From the NCBI RefSeq assembly GCF_019175385.1, contig NC_083348.1, positions 46,398,950-46,462,949 on the forward strand: DNA of 64,000 nucleotides, written 5' to 3'. Positions 44,627-54,848 of the stretch are shown here, one piece after another; position 1 is the stretch's first letter, and each line of letters opens with the position of its first letter. This DNA comes from Lycium barbarum (taxonomy: Eukaryota > Streptophyta > Magnoliopsida > Solanales > Solanaceae). Both the position numbers and the translations under genes were made by a program. A model generated the notes under the pieces. That model searched no databases. It saw only the letters and a list, made by a program, of their open reading frames with translations, and had not been told where the DNA came from.

Positions 44627-47600
44627 TGTCACGACCCAACCCCGTGGGCAGCGACTGGTGCCCTACTTAGGCACCCTAAACAGACTCACAAACCAGATCA
44701 TCATATTAAGACTCATTCAGACTTAACATACGTTGTTCGAACTGAAAACAAATAGCAGACGTCACACAAACATTGGTCGAACACTTATCTTAAGCGGTCG
44801 CCCGTGCAGAACAGTCATATCAAAATCAGAAAGGTGGCGGAATATACATTGCCCAAATGCACACACACACGTACAAACTCATGGGCCGTCTTGGCCATAG
44901 TAGCATACGGGCCGCTTAAGAACGCAAAACAGATCCACATACAAACACACCGGACCCACGACCCACAAATATGACTACAGGCCTCTAAAACAAAACAGAA
45001 CATACGAACATATGACGGGACAGGGCCCCGCCGTACCCACACAGCCACAAATGTACAGAAACACACACAGCAAAAGGTATGTACCAAAAGTTAAGCTCCG
45101 GATCAAGGGGAGCTCTCCAAAATAGCAGAATAGGTAGCCTAAACCGGAGGATCACCCAAACGAGCTTCTGTACCTGCGGGCATGAAACGCAGCCCCCGAA
45201 GAACAGGGGGTCAGTACGGGAGAAGTACTGAGTATGTAAAGCAGAAGGTACAGAAATCACAATCCTAACTGGAGTCAGAAGGAACAAACACAAACATCAA
45301 AGTAGCAAATCAAACCTGTACGGAAGATAAATGTACAAATGCAAATAAAAAATCATGTATAGGGCTTAGGAACGTGGTCACCCCCGACGCTGGTGCCACA
45401 ACATATCATACTCTAGAAGTTTTTCAAATCTCCGTACAGTCTCCAGACAAATCGTATCACACACATATCACATCATCTGAACATATAAAATGCCATATCA
45501 CATCATAACTCCATAGACGGTAACTGGCCCTATGGCGAGGCCTCGAAAACCGTAACACATCATACTTCCGAATATGGTATAGCGCGCACGATCACAAAGC
45601 CGGCCCGGGTACCGACGAACGCAATCATAGCGAATGGCACGAACGGAGTAGTGCAGAGACCATATGCATGTTAAAAGTAAATTACAGGACTCGACATATA
45701 ATTTCATATAGGCATATACCGACGCCAGAAGGCTCGGGGTAGGAGTCAGGGCGATCAAAATTTATATATGGAAGTTACGAAGTTCCAAACTGCAAAACAT
45801 TTGAAATGCAATTCACAGATCATTTTCCGAAAATCTAGCATCATTCATAGTGCAAAACGTTCAATAACGATATAGGAAATTTCAAACGGACCTTTGAGTC
45901 ATAGGCAAATGATTACTTTTCATATCGAACGAAAATGAGCCAAACAAACCAAATAAGGGAAGCCTCGGGGCTTGCGGGCCCACCTTGAGTCAAATCGAGG
46001 CGGCGGACACAAATCACAGCATTTAGGCTCCATAAAGCCATCTACGAAAGTTTCGGAGAGATTCGGACATAATAGCAAAAGTTATGAAGGTTTGAACATT
46101 CTTTCAACCAAATGTAAGGAATAGGTTTCAATTGCGCTGAATGAATAGTGCCCAAACTTGAACTCGGATTTCCAAGAGCAGAATTATCCCCGAGGGTCCG
46201 ATCTTGACCTAGTGTAACTAGGACATGCCAAAAGAAGGAAAGGCAAGCTTTACATACCTGGATTGCGCCTTACGCTCGTCAAATCTCAACTCCCGTTTCG
46301 TCCAAAAACTGCAAATGGTCACTTTTACCAGTTACTATTCATGAAAGTTAACATTTTAACCTTTGGGTTATACTTGGCTACCGAAATTTCGGCAGCACTT
46401 CCCCTATACATTTGACACCCCGAGAATTTAACTCGGCACAACACAACCAACAACAACATCAACAACATCAACAATTTTTCATAATTCACAATAAGACATA
46501 ATATAACACCATTAGTCTACTTTCCAATGTAATGCCATAATTCTTCCAACACTTCCAAATCAATGCCAACTTACATCATTCTTTCCATTAAGTCACTACT
46601 TTTCCAATTTTTCCTAACCTTCAACATACAAGTTCGTTATACACTTCCATCTTCCAAATTCATCAACAATAATCATAATTTGCCTCTTGATACATTCATT
46701 TTCCATTTTTACCTAAATCATAACAAAGTTGCATATTCTCTTACAACAAGTTAATAACCATTTTTCCAAGACAATAAAGATTGTTATCTTGCCATTCACT
46801 TCACCATAACACACTTAGCATACAAACAAGATCAAATTCATATTCCATACCCAACATAGCACCACACGGCCACTTCCTACATTCTCCAATTTTCACTAAT
46901 TCATTCCACTTTCATTTCTAACACAATTTCCATCATACTACAACTAAATTACATCATGAATTCAAGCCATCTTAAACATACGATTCATGCATAAATTCGG
47001 CCACCATGAACACCATCCCAACACACAAAGTTTCCAAGTTTTTTTTTTTCATTCATTCACACATACTACAACATACATACATATATCTTATAGCATGAAA
47101 ATGGAAAAATCCTTACCTTTCTTCAAGTTTTTCACTTGGAGGTTAAAATTGTCTTCTTGCCACAATACTTATACCAACTTGTAGAGGGCCTTGAGTTTAG
47201 CACTAATCTCACAACCAAAGAATTTTTGAACCAAAGATTTGGGCTCCAATTTTTTTTTGTTTCTTTTGTTTCTCTTTCTCCTCTCAAACCCGAAATGCTC
47301 CCTTTCTTTTTTCTTTGTTTGTTCTTGTTCCTTTTTCTTGAAGCTTCCTTACACTTATCCATTATATGGACTTATCACATAATAAAAATTAATAATTCCA
47401 TGGGCCAAGGCCTACATGGCCGGTTGGGCCCCTTAAAATTGGGCCTCACTTCACCTTTTTTTTTTAGCCCAAAATGGTTGGCTAATTATTGTAATTCATA
47501 AGGCAAATTTCCAAAATTCCAATTTTGCCCTTGGCCTCCTTTCGTAAATTCCAAACTGTTGTAATCATAACCTACACCTTCATACCAAGTAATGTCCAAA

Positions 47601-47669
47601 TATGGTCTTATTTATTACAAGTCAAGTTATCTCAAATTTTTCGAATATGCAAAAATGTCGGATGTAACA
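44627..47669 (-). mobile_element. Solo LTR I
   Basis: This 3,043-bp LTR starts (minus) TGTTACATCC at 47669 and ends GGGTCGTGACA at 44627. It is flanked by ATAGT and TTAGT, a 5-bp duplication with one change. No internal sequence is present, so it is the product of recombination between two LTRs. It contains donor-like AG|GTAAGG (47116) and AG|GTATGT (46257), CCGAAATTTCGG (46381-46392), CCGAGAATTTAACTCGG (46420-46436) and the GTAC box (45171-45240). Confidence 0.9.
45171..45240 (-). other. Conserved LTR box, solo LTR I
   Basis: TACCTGCGGGCATGAAACGC, AGCCCCCGAAGAACAGGGGG and TCAGTAC...GTACTGAGTATGTAAA. It is a clean copy with a 5-bp CCCCC/GGGGG stem. Confidence 0.75.
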
Positions 47670-48244
47670 TTAGTCTTCCACTAATTTACCTTAATTACAT
47701 CTTTGTCTCCCACTTATTCCATAGCTGCTCCTTTGTCCCCCAATTAATTAATTAATTCATGATCTCAAATCACTTAAAATATAATCATATTTAGCACCCT
47801 TAATATACTCACTATCACAATCATGTGATATAGCACTAGTCCATATCCTCATTTGCCGCGCGTGAAATATTATTTGCAATCATCATCGTCACACTTTTTC
47901 ATCTTAAATCATTTCGGGACTTCATTCCTTGTATACACCGAGTTCTTGATTTTCATGCTTGAATATGACCCAATCCTCCGGATCGGGTGAATTTACTCAT
48001 GTTGGATGGTTCAATTTCCTAGTCCAAAAATACGGGATGTTATGGCTTGGACCGTATTTTATTCGAATAAATTTCAAACCTTGAGGAAACTTATTTTCTT
48101 CGATTTGTTTAACTTTTAATCCTTATGGTACATCCGTAATCACTCTAACCACCTATAAGCTTGGGGGATAACCTCGTTTCCGTTACTAATGTCATTTAAC
48201 TCGCACGCTTTCCAACACATGAAAACACGGGATGTAACAGCAAA

Positions 48245-48497
48245 TTGGGAATGATTTTATTAGAAGGACTAAAACTGCCAATTTCGAGAAATTAAGGACT
48301 GATTTGGACATTTGTGAAACTTGTGGGCTGATGACATATGGACTGATTTGAAACAATATTCAAATTTTTAAGTCTAATTACGATTGGTGGACTTAGGCTA
48401 AAAGATAAAACTTGAAAAAGGTAGAAATAAAAAATGGACTACATATATATATATATATATATATAAATGGACTACATATATACATTTATATAAATGG

Positions 48498-48594
<97 letters not shown>

Positions 48595-49097
48595 GCTGAT
48601 GACATATGGACTGATTTGAAACAATATTCAAATTTGTAGGTCTAATTACTATTTTTCAAAACCGTTTTTGGGTGGACTTACGTAGGGTCCTACTTGGGTT
48701 AAGATCCTTCGGGTATTAGCCTAAGTGTTCTAGTCCGACACCCTAAATGCCCAATTTTGGGCAAAATTTTACCACTTTCGATTCTTGAAAAAAACGTAGA
48801 ATTTTGCATAAATGACCAACTTCTATTTGCGGGAATATAAAACGAAACTATTATTATCACAACCAATTTATATCTGTATAGACATATTATTAGAACCTGT
48901 AGGTAAATCGCAATTGAGCGGATCCTTAATATCGGGGTGCCTAACACCTTCCCCGGTGGATCACCAGAGCCCTTACCTAGACTCTGTGTAGATTAGGTTT
49001 CTTTTATAATAATCATAAAATAATTGTTTTAAATGAACACTTTCCTTTTTAAATAACGCAAGTGTAAACACGAATCAAAAAAAATAGAACCGCTACA
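48245..49097 (+). mobile_element. Ogre/Tat-like 5' LTR, block 4 of 4 (3' end)
   Basis: This is the final LTR part. It contains the AT microsatellite and the 60-bp direct repeat, then unique sequence, and ends CGCTACA two bases before the primer site. The four blocks total about 6 kb, in line with the very long LTRs known for Ogre-class elements. Confidence 0.6.
48325..48652. repeat. Direct repeat flanking an AT microsatellite
   Basis: GGGCTGATGACATATGGACT and about 40 more bases occur at 48325-48385 and again at 48593-48652. Between them are three ATGGACTACATATATA units and a long AT run (about 48500-48592). Slippage or unequal exchange is likely. Confidence 0.85.
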
Positions 49098-49099
49098 GA

Positions 49100-49117
49100 T
49101 GGCGACTCTGCTAGGGA
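49100..49117 (+). other. Primer-binding site, Ogre/Tat-like element (tRNA-Arg type)
   Basis: TGGCGACTCTGCTAGGGA resembles the tRNA-Arg-complementary site TGGCGACTCCGCTGGGGA that I recall from Ogre/Tat elements, with two changes. It follows the LTR end ACA by two bases. Confidence 0.65.
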
Positions 49118-49691
49118 CAATTTAAGGTTCTAACCATAAGGGTTTCAATTATTTATATGTTTGTGTGTTATAAATTGTTTAAGTGATATATATTGTTTAT
49201 GTGTTTAAATTTTCGCAAAATATAATTGTCATTCATGCATGCATACTCCGCCATTCCTGGCATTTATTTTACATTTTTGCTAACGGTGACAACGCGGGAT
49301 GAGCTGCGGTCATACCTTTTCTAGAAAACCTTTAATACATTCTTTGGAGGTCTCTAAGGTCGAGTAGGCATGCGGTCATCCGACAGCCTTAGGGAGCCCA
49401 CCCCTAGCTTGTCCGTTTGGGTAACCTATGTCATTCATTTGAAAATCACTCTAGAACAATTAGCGCAGAGCAAAGCCAAATCCCTACTGATATAGCGCAT
49501 GCTGACCATAGATCGGTTTGGGTATCTCAGACCTACCTGAATCGGACAGGAAAGACACCTTACTGTGTTCAAATGGTGTAAAACCTGAAGACACTGCATC
49601 CCACTATTTGCTATTTGGAAGCATTATTGTGCTATGCGTGAAATAAATTATTGTTCCTGGGGGTGGGGAACTAATAGTGTTTTGTCTTACA
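49118..49691 (+). mobile_element. Ogre/Tat-like leader
   Basis: This is a non-coding leader of about 570 bases between the primer site and the first ORF. No long frame is present. Its composition is more even than that of the LTR. Confidence 0.5.
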
Positions 49692-50219
49692 GATGCCTCA
49701 TGATGCGCAGTTTGATATAGTTGTCGGTCCACCACCAGTTTTAGGGGTATAGTGGAAAGGTTTGACTAATGATTAAAAGAAAGAAATAAAGAGTTGTATA
49801 AGGCATCTGCCTTCGTTGATGGATATGACTGGGGATCTGGGACTGCTAGAGATCATTATCGGCTATTGCGACAATGACAGATGGGTGTTCCGATTTGGAG
49901 AGATAGAGATGACTCCCACTTTAGAACAGATTAAAGATGCGCTGGAAAGTGTAGGAAGTGCCAACAGATCCAAAAAGAAACTAGCTCAGAATATCCTTAT
50001 CCCTCACAAACCTACCCAAAAAAAATCAAAGAAATGTTTGCTGTCAACAAAGCCGATTGGGCACAAGGACCCACTATAGCCTTTAGAGACTTATATGGGA
50101 GGTATTCATCCAAACAGGGGCACGAGAACCACATCCTTGAGTTTTCCTCACCCCAATCCTGGGAAGCTAATCAAACACTAGCCTTTATCACTTACCTATT
50201 GGGAACTATGGTATTTCCA
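49692..50219 (+). pseudogene. Ogre/Tat ORF1 relic with plant mobile domain
   Basis: The frame opens ATG at 49692 (MPHDAQFDIVVG) and stops after 19 codons. Downstream pieces read FRFGEIEMTPTLEQIKDAL (about 49888) and, after a frameshift, KADWAQGPTIAFRDLYGRYS and [14 protein letters not shown] (about 50050-50218). These motifs are typical of the plant mobile domain (aminotransferase-like) protein that Ogre/Tat elements carry before gag. Stops and at least one frameshift make it non-functional. It is cut at about 50219, where chromovirus gag begins mid-domain. Confidence 0.6.
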
Positions 50220-53200
50220 TCGATGAGATATTGCGGACGCTGAAACTTATGCATGCTTCTAAGACCGAATCCGTGGAGTTGGCCTCATATAGACTTCGCA
50301 ACGTGGCGGTACTATGGTATAAGAATTGGGTGATAACAAGAGGAGAGAATGCACCACCTCCCGTGTGGCAAGAGTTTGTAGATGCCTTTATTCGTCATTA
50401 CTTGCCACCTGAAGTCCGCCGAGCTAGAGCGGACAGGTTCTTGAATTTGAAACAGGGAAGCATGAGTGCCCGAGAGTATAGTGTGCAATTCAACTCATTG
50501 GCCCGGTATGCTCCGACTATGGTGGATGACATGGGAGACCGAGTCTATAGATTTGTGAGTGGTTTAGGACCACACTTGTTCAGAGATTGCCTGACAGCCT
50601 CTTTGCAAGACGGGATGGATATTTCCCGAATACAAGCCCATGCTCAGAACCTCGAGGAACGACAACGACAACAAAGGAGTGATCGTGAGGGTGACAGAAG
50701 ACAAGGTAAGAGGGCTAGATCTATGGGGGAGAGCAGTGAGTACCGAGGGGGACCAAGACAGACACATTCTAGACACTCAGGTCAGTCAGCGACCAGTGCA
50801 CCTCCCAGATTCTCGGATTGGAGATTTGATCGTTCTACTCAGTCAGGCCAGGGGCAGAGTTCGAGGGCCTCAGATTCGCAGTCTAGGGGAGATTTCAGCC
50901 AGAGAAGACCTCCAGTACCGCGGTGTAGCCAGTGTGGCAAATTACATTCCGGACAGTGTCGTCAGGGTTCGGATGCTTGTTATGCTTGCGGGCAGGTTGG
51001 TCATATGATGAGAGATTGCCCTTCAGCGAGAGATAGGGCGGGGACTCAGCCCACAGGTTCAGCAGCGGGGTCTTCTTCAGTGCGCCCGATAGCACAGACT
51101 CCTCAGACTACAGCAGGCAAAGGCAGAGGTAGAGGGGGAGCATCCACTTCAAGTGCTGCTCAGCCCCGTGTGTATGCTTTAGCTGGGCGACAGGATCATG
51201 AGTCTTCCCCAGATGTTGTCACAGGTACCTTGACTATATGTTCCCGTGATGTATATGCTCTGATTGATTCGGGTTCTACCTTCTCATATATTACTCCGTA
51301 TATCGCTGATTGTGTTGGGGTGAGACCTGAGCCAATTAAACCTTTCGAGGTATTCACTCCGGTTGGTGATCCTGTAATAGTGAGGCAAGTATATAAGAAC
51401 TGTGTAGTCATTATATGTGATCGCCAGACAAGGGATGCTTTGATTGAACTTGAGATGATAGATTTTGACGTAATTATGGGTATGGACTGTTTGGCATCAT
51501 GCTATGCTAATGTTTGTTGTCGGACAAAGGTAGTTCGATTCCAATTTCCGGGAGAGCCCATACTTGAGTGGAAGGGTAATACAGTTTCCCCAAAGGGTAG
51601 GTTTATTTCCTACCTTAAGGCGAGAAAGATGATAGCCAAGGGTTATATTTGTCATCTAGTTCGGGTTCATGACATGGAAGCGGAAGTGCCAACTTTCCAG
51701 TCTGTCCTAGTATTGAATGAATTCCCAGATGTGTTTCCCGTCGAGTTACCAGGCCTTCCTCCAGAAAGGGAGATTGATTTCGCCATTGATGTATTACCAA
51801 ACACCGAGCCTATTTCTATTCCTCCTTATCGAATGGCTCCAGCAGAACTGAAAGAGCTAAAAGCACAGCTAAAAGATTTACTTGAGAAGGGGTTTATAAG
51901 GCCTAGTTCTTCACCGCGGGGAGCACCAGTCATGTTTGTAAAGAAGAAAGACGGATCTCTACGAATGTGCATCGACTACAGGCATTTGAACAAGGTGACA
52001 ATAAAGAATAAATACCCTCTTCCCAGAATTGACGATTTGTTTGATCAATTACAGGGTGCTAAATGGTTCTCCAAGATAGATCTGAGATCGGGCTATCATC
52101 AGGTGAGAATTAGGGAAGCAGATATTCCCAAGACTGCCTTCAGGACAAGATATGGTCACTACGAGTTTCGAGTAATGTCGTTCGGGTTGACGAATGCCCC
52201 GGCAGGGTTCATGAATTTAATGAATAATGTGTTCAGGCCGTTTTTGGACCTTTTTGTGATAGTGTTCATCGACGATATTTTGGTGTACTCTCGCACAGAG
52301 TCAGAACATGCAGATCATCTAAGAATTGTTCTTGGCGTTCTTCGAGATCGGGAATTGTATGCAAAATTTTCAAAGTGCAAGTTTTGGCTTAATTCTGTTG
52401 CATTCCTGGGTCATATTATTTCAGATGATGGTGTTCGAGTTGACACTAAAAAAATAGAAGCTGTGAAGACTTGGCCAAGACCTACGACGCCTACAGAAAA
52501 GTTCATAGTTTCCTTGGGTTAGCAGGATACTATAGAATATTTGTAGAGGGCTTCTCATCTATTTCAGCCCTATTGACAAAGTCAACCCAGAAGTCGGCTA
52601 AATTCCAGTGGAGTGATGCTTGTGAGCGTAGCTTCCAAGAGTTGAAAAACAGATTGACCTCAGCACCAGTGCTAACACTTCCAGAAGGATCAGATGGCTA
52701 TGTAGTATATTGTGACGCCTCCGGTGTGGGATTAGGATGTGTATTGATGCAGAATGGGAAAGTTATTGCATATGCTTCGAGACAGTTGCGAAAACATGAA
52801 CAGAATTATCCCACTCATGATCTTGAGCTAGCTCCGGACATTCATGCATTGAAAATATGGAGACACTACTTATATGGTGTGCACGTGGACATCTATACGG
52901 ACCACAAAATCCTTCAATATATTTTCAAACAGAAGGAGTTGAACCTGCGACAAAGGAGGTGGTTAGAATTACTGAAGGATTATGATGTGAACATTCTATA
53001 TCATCCAGGGAAGGCGAATGTAGTAGCAGATGCACTTAGTTGCCGATCGATGGGTAGTTTATGTGGAGTTCCTTCGGAAAAGAGAGAAATGGTTCGTGAG
53101 GTCCATCGGTTAGCAAGTCTCGGCGTACGGCCAATTGATTCAGGAGATGCGAGTATTAGCATCAATGACCCCACAGTTTCATCATTGAATCTAGAAGTGA

Positions 53201-54528
53201 AGGAACGACAATATGAAGATCCTCAGTTAAGCCACTATCGAGATCTATCTCAGGAAAAGGAAAAGTCTCCATTTGAAGTTTCCATAGAAGGGGTTCTTAG
53301 ATATCGAGACAGGTTATGTGTACCGAATGTAGCAAACTTACGCCAACGGAATTTAGAGGAAGCACATTATTCCCGGTATTCTATTCATCCAGGTGCAACT
53401 AAGATGTACCATGATCTTAAATCGATATATTGGTGGGATGGCATGAAGCGAGGCATAGCAGAATTTGTAGCACAGTGCCCAAATAGCCAGCAAGTGAAAG
53501 CCGAGCATCAAAAGCCAGGAGGCTTATTGCATGCAATGGAAATTCCTACGTGAAAATGGGAACAAATTAACATGGATTTGGTGGTAGGATTACCTCGTAC
53601 GCGAGGGAAGTATGATTCTATATGGGTGATCGTGGATAGACTCACGAAAGCAGCTCATTTTCTCCCCGTTAGAACCACATATTCAGCGGAAGATTATGCT
53701 AAATTGTATCTCAAGGAGATTTTACGACTTCACGGTATTCCTTTGGCCATTATCATAGACATAGGGGCACAGTTCACAGCCAAGTTCTGGAAGTCCTTTC
53801 AAGAAGGTCTAGGTACCCAAGTTAAGCTCAGCACGACGTTCCATCCGCAGACTGACGGACAAACCGAGCGCACTATTCAGACCTTAGAGGATATGCTACG
53901 GCCATGTGTATTGGACTTTGGCGGTAGTTAGGATGAGCATTTGCCTCTTATTGAATTTGCCTATAATAACAGCTATCATTCCAGTATTCAAATGGCCCCG
54001 TATGGAGCCTTATATGGAAGAAAATGCAGATCTCCAATTGGATGGTTTGAAACCGGAGAAGTACGATTGATAGGCCCCGACTTGATCCACACAAGCAGTT
54101 GAAAAGGTTAAAGTGATTCGAGACCGACTGTTAACAGCTCAAAGTCGCCAAAAGTCTTATGCAGATAATTGCCGACGAGATTTGGAATTTCAAGTGGGCG
54201 ATTGGGTGTTCCTGAAGGTATCGCCGATGAAGGGAGTGATGAGGTTTGGCAAGAAGGGAAAGCTAAGTACCAGATATATCGGACCCTACCAAATCATTCG
54301 CAAGGTGAGTCGAGTAGCCTATGAATTGGACTTGCCTTCAGAGCTCGAATCCGTGCATCCAGTATTCTATGTTTCGATGCTCCGCAAGTGTATTGGAGAC
54401 CCAACGAGAATAGTTCCGGTTGATGATGTAAAAGTAACAGAGAAGCTAACATACGAGGAAGTGCCCATTGCCATTTTGGATAGACAAGTACGAAGGCTTC
54501 GAAATAAAGAGGATGCTTCAGTATACCA
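50220..54528 (+). pseudogene. Chromovirus gag-pol relic F (no LTRs)
   Basis: This is a Ty3/Gypsy polyprotein body entering mid-gag ([13 protein letters not shown]). The first frame (50231-52522) holds the gag core, zinc knuckle [14 protein letters not shown] (residues 250-263), protease LIDSGS (about 344) and RT with FIDD (679-682). A frameshift near 52490 leads to the RNase H and integrase zinc region (52471-53553). A stop at 53551 precedes integrase (53572-53931), in which the usual DRG is DIG, and another stop precedes the C-terminal part (54113 on). The chromodomain breaks off after RRLRNKEDASV at 54528. It is closely related to G, which runs the other way. Confidence 0.9.
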
Positions 54529-54624
54529 CTTTACGGTCCGTATTACATTTTACGACCGACTGGCCAAAATGCAAATCTGCAACTTTTCACTGTACGTTCA
54601 CGGGGAAATTTTCGAGGTGTAACA
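54529..54624 (-). mobile_element. Element G 3' LTR remnant
   Basis: It starts (minus) TGTTACACCTCG at 54624 after the polypurine tract. Only 96 bases remain before the sequence switches to F inside its chromodomain. Confidence 0.8.
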
Positions 54625-54662
54625 CTCTTTCCCCCTTTTTGGAACATTCGTCCTCGAATGTT
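54625..54662 (-). other. Polypurine tract and palindrome, element G
   Basis: The minus strand reads AACATTCG-AGGA-CGAATGTT (54643-54662), then AAAAAGGGGGAAAGAG and the LTR. The palindrome is identical to those of C and E. Confidence 0.9.
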
Positions 54663-54848
54663 AAACACTCGGGATTCTACGAAAATTTCGCCAGAGTTTC
54701 CCCTGTAATTTGGCACTATCAACCGGTCACAACAACCCATAATATCATTGCCTCACAGGGCTACATCACAACATCGACAAAGCTATGGCCACACACGACC
54801 AAAAGCATGAAAAATAAGCATATGTACCTCACATCGTTGGTGTTTCAT
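54663..54848 (-). other. Element G 3' untranslated region
   Basis: About 190 non-coding bases lie between the pol stop and the palindrome. It contains the AAATTTCG-CCAGAGTTTCCCC box that is also found at about 40890 in E and about 60495 in LTR J. Confidence 0.6.

Larger units (their letters stand above)
34249..48239 (-). mobile_element. Element E, complete non-autonomous LTR element with nested solo LTR
   Basis: The 3' LTR is 34249-37265, the interior 37266-42128 and the 5' LTR 42129-48239 (the last containing solo LTR I). Perfect target duplications GCAAA lie at 34244-34248 and 48240-48244. The interior has no gag-pol. LTR identity is high but below that of C by eye, so E is somewhat older. 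Confidence 0.93.
42129..48239 (-). mobile_element. Element E 5' LTR, split by solo LTR I
   Basis: The two parts, 42129-44626 and 47670-48239, together make about 3.06 kb and match the 3' LTR. It carries the GTAC box (42571-42640), the 54-bp repeats (42795-42912), hairpin units (about 42930-43010) and a longer TA run than the 3' copy. It ends (start of LTR) TGTTACATCCC at 48239. Confidence 0.92.

Noticed and set aside
48398..48639. Frames rich in Ile-Tyr.
   Set aside because: They are translations of the AT microsatellite.
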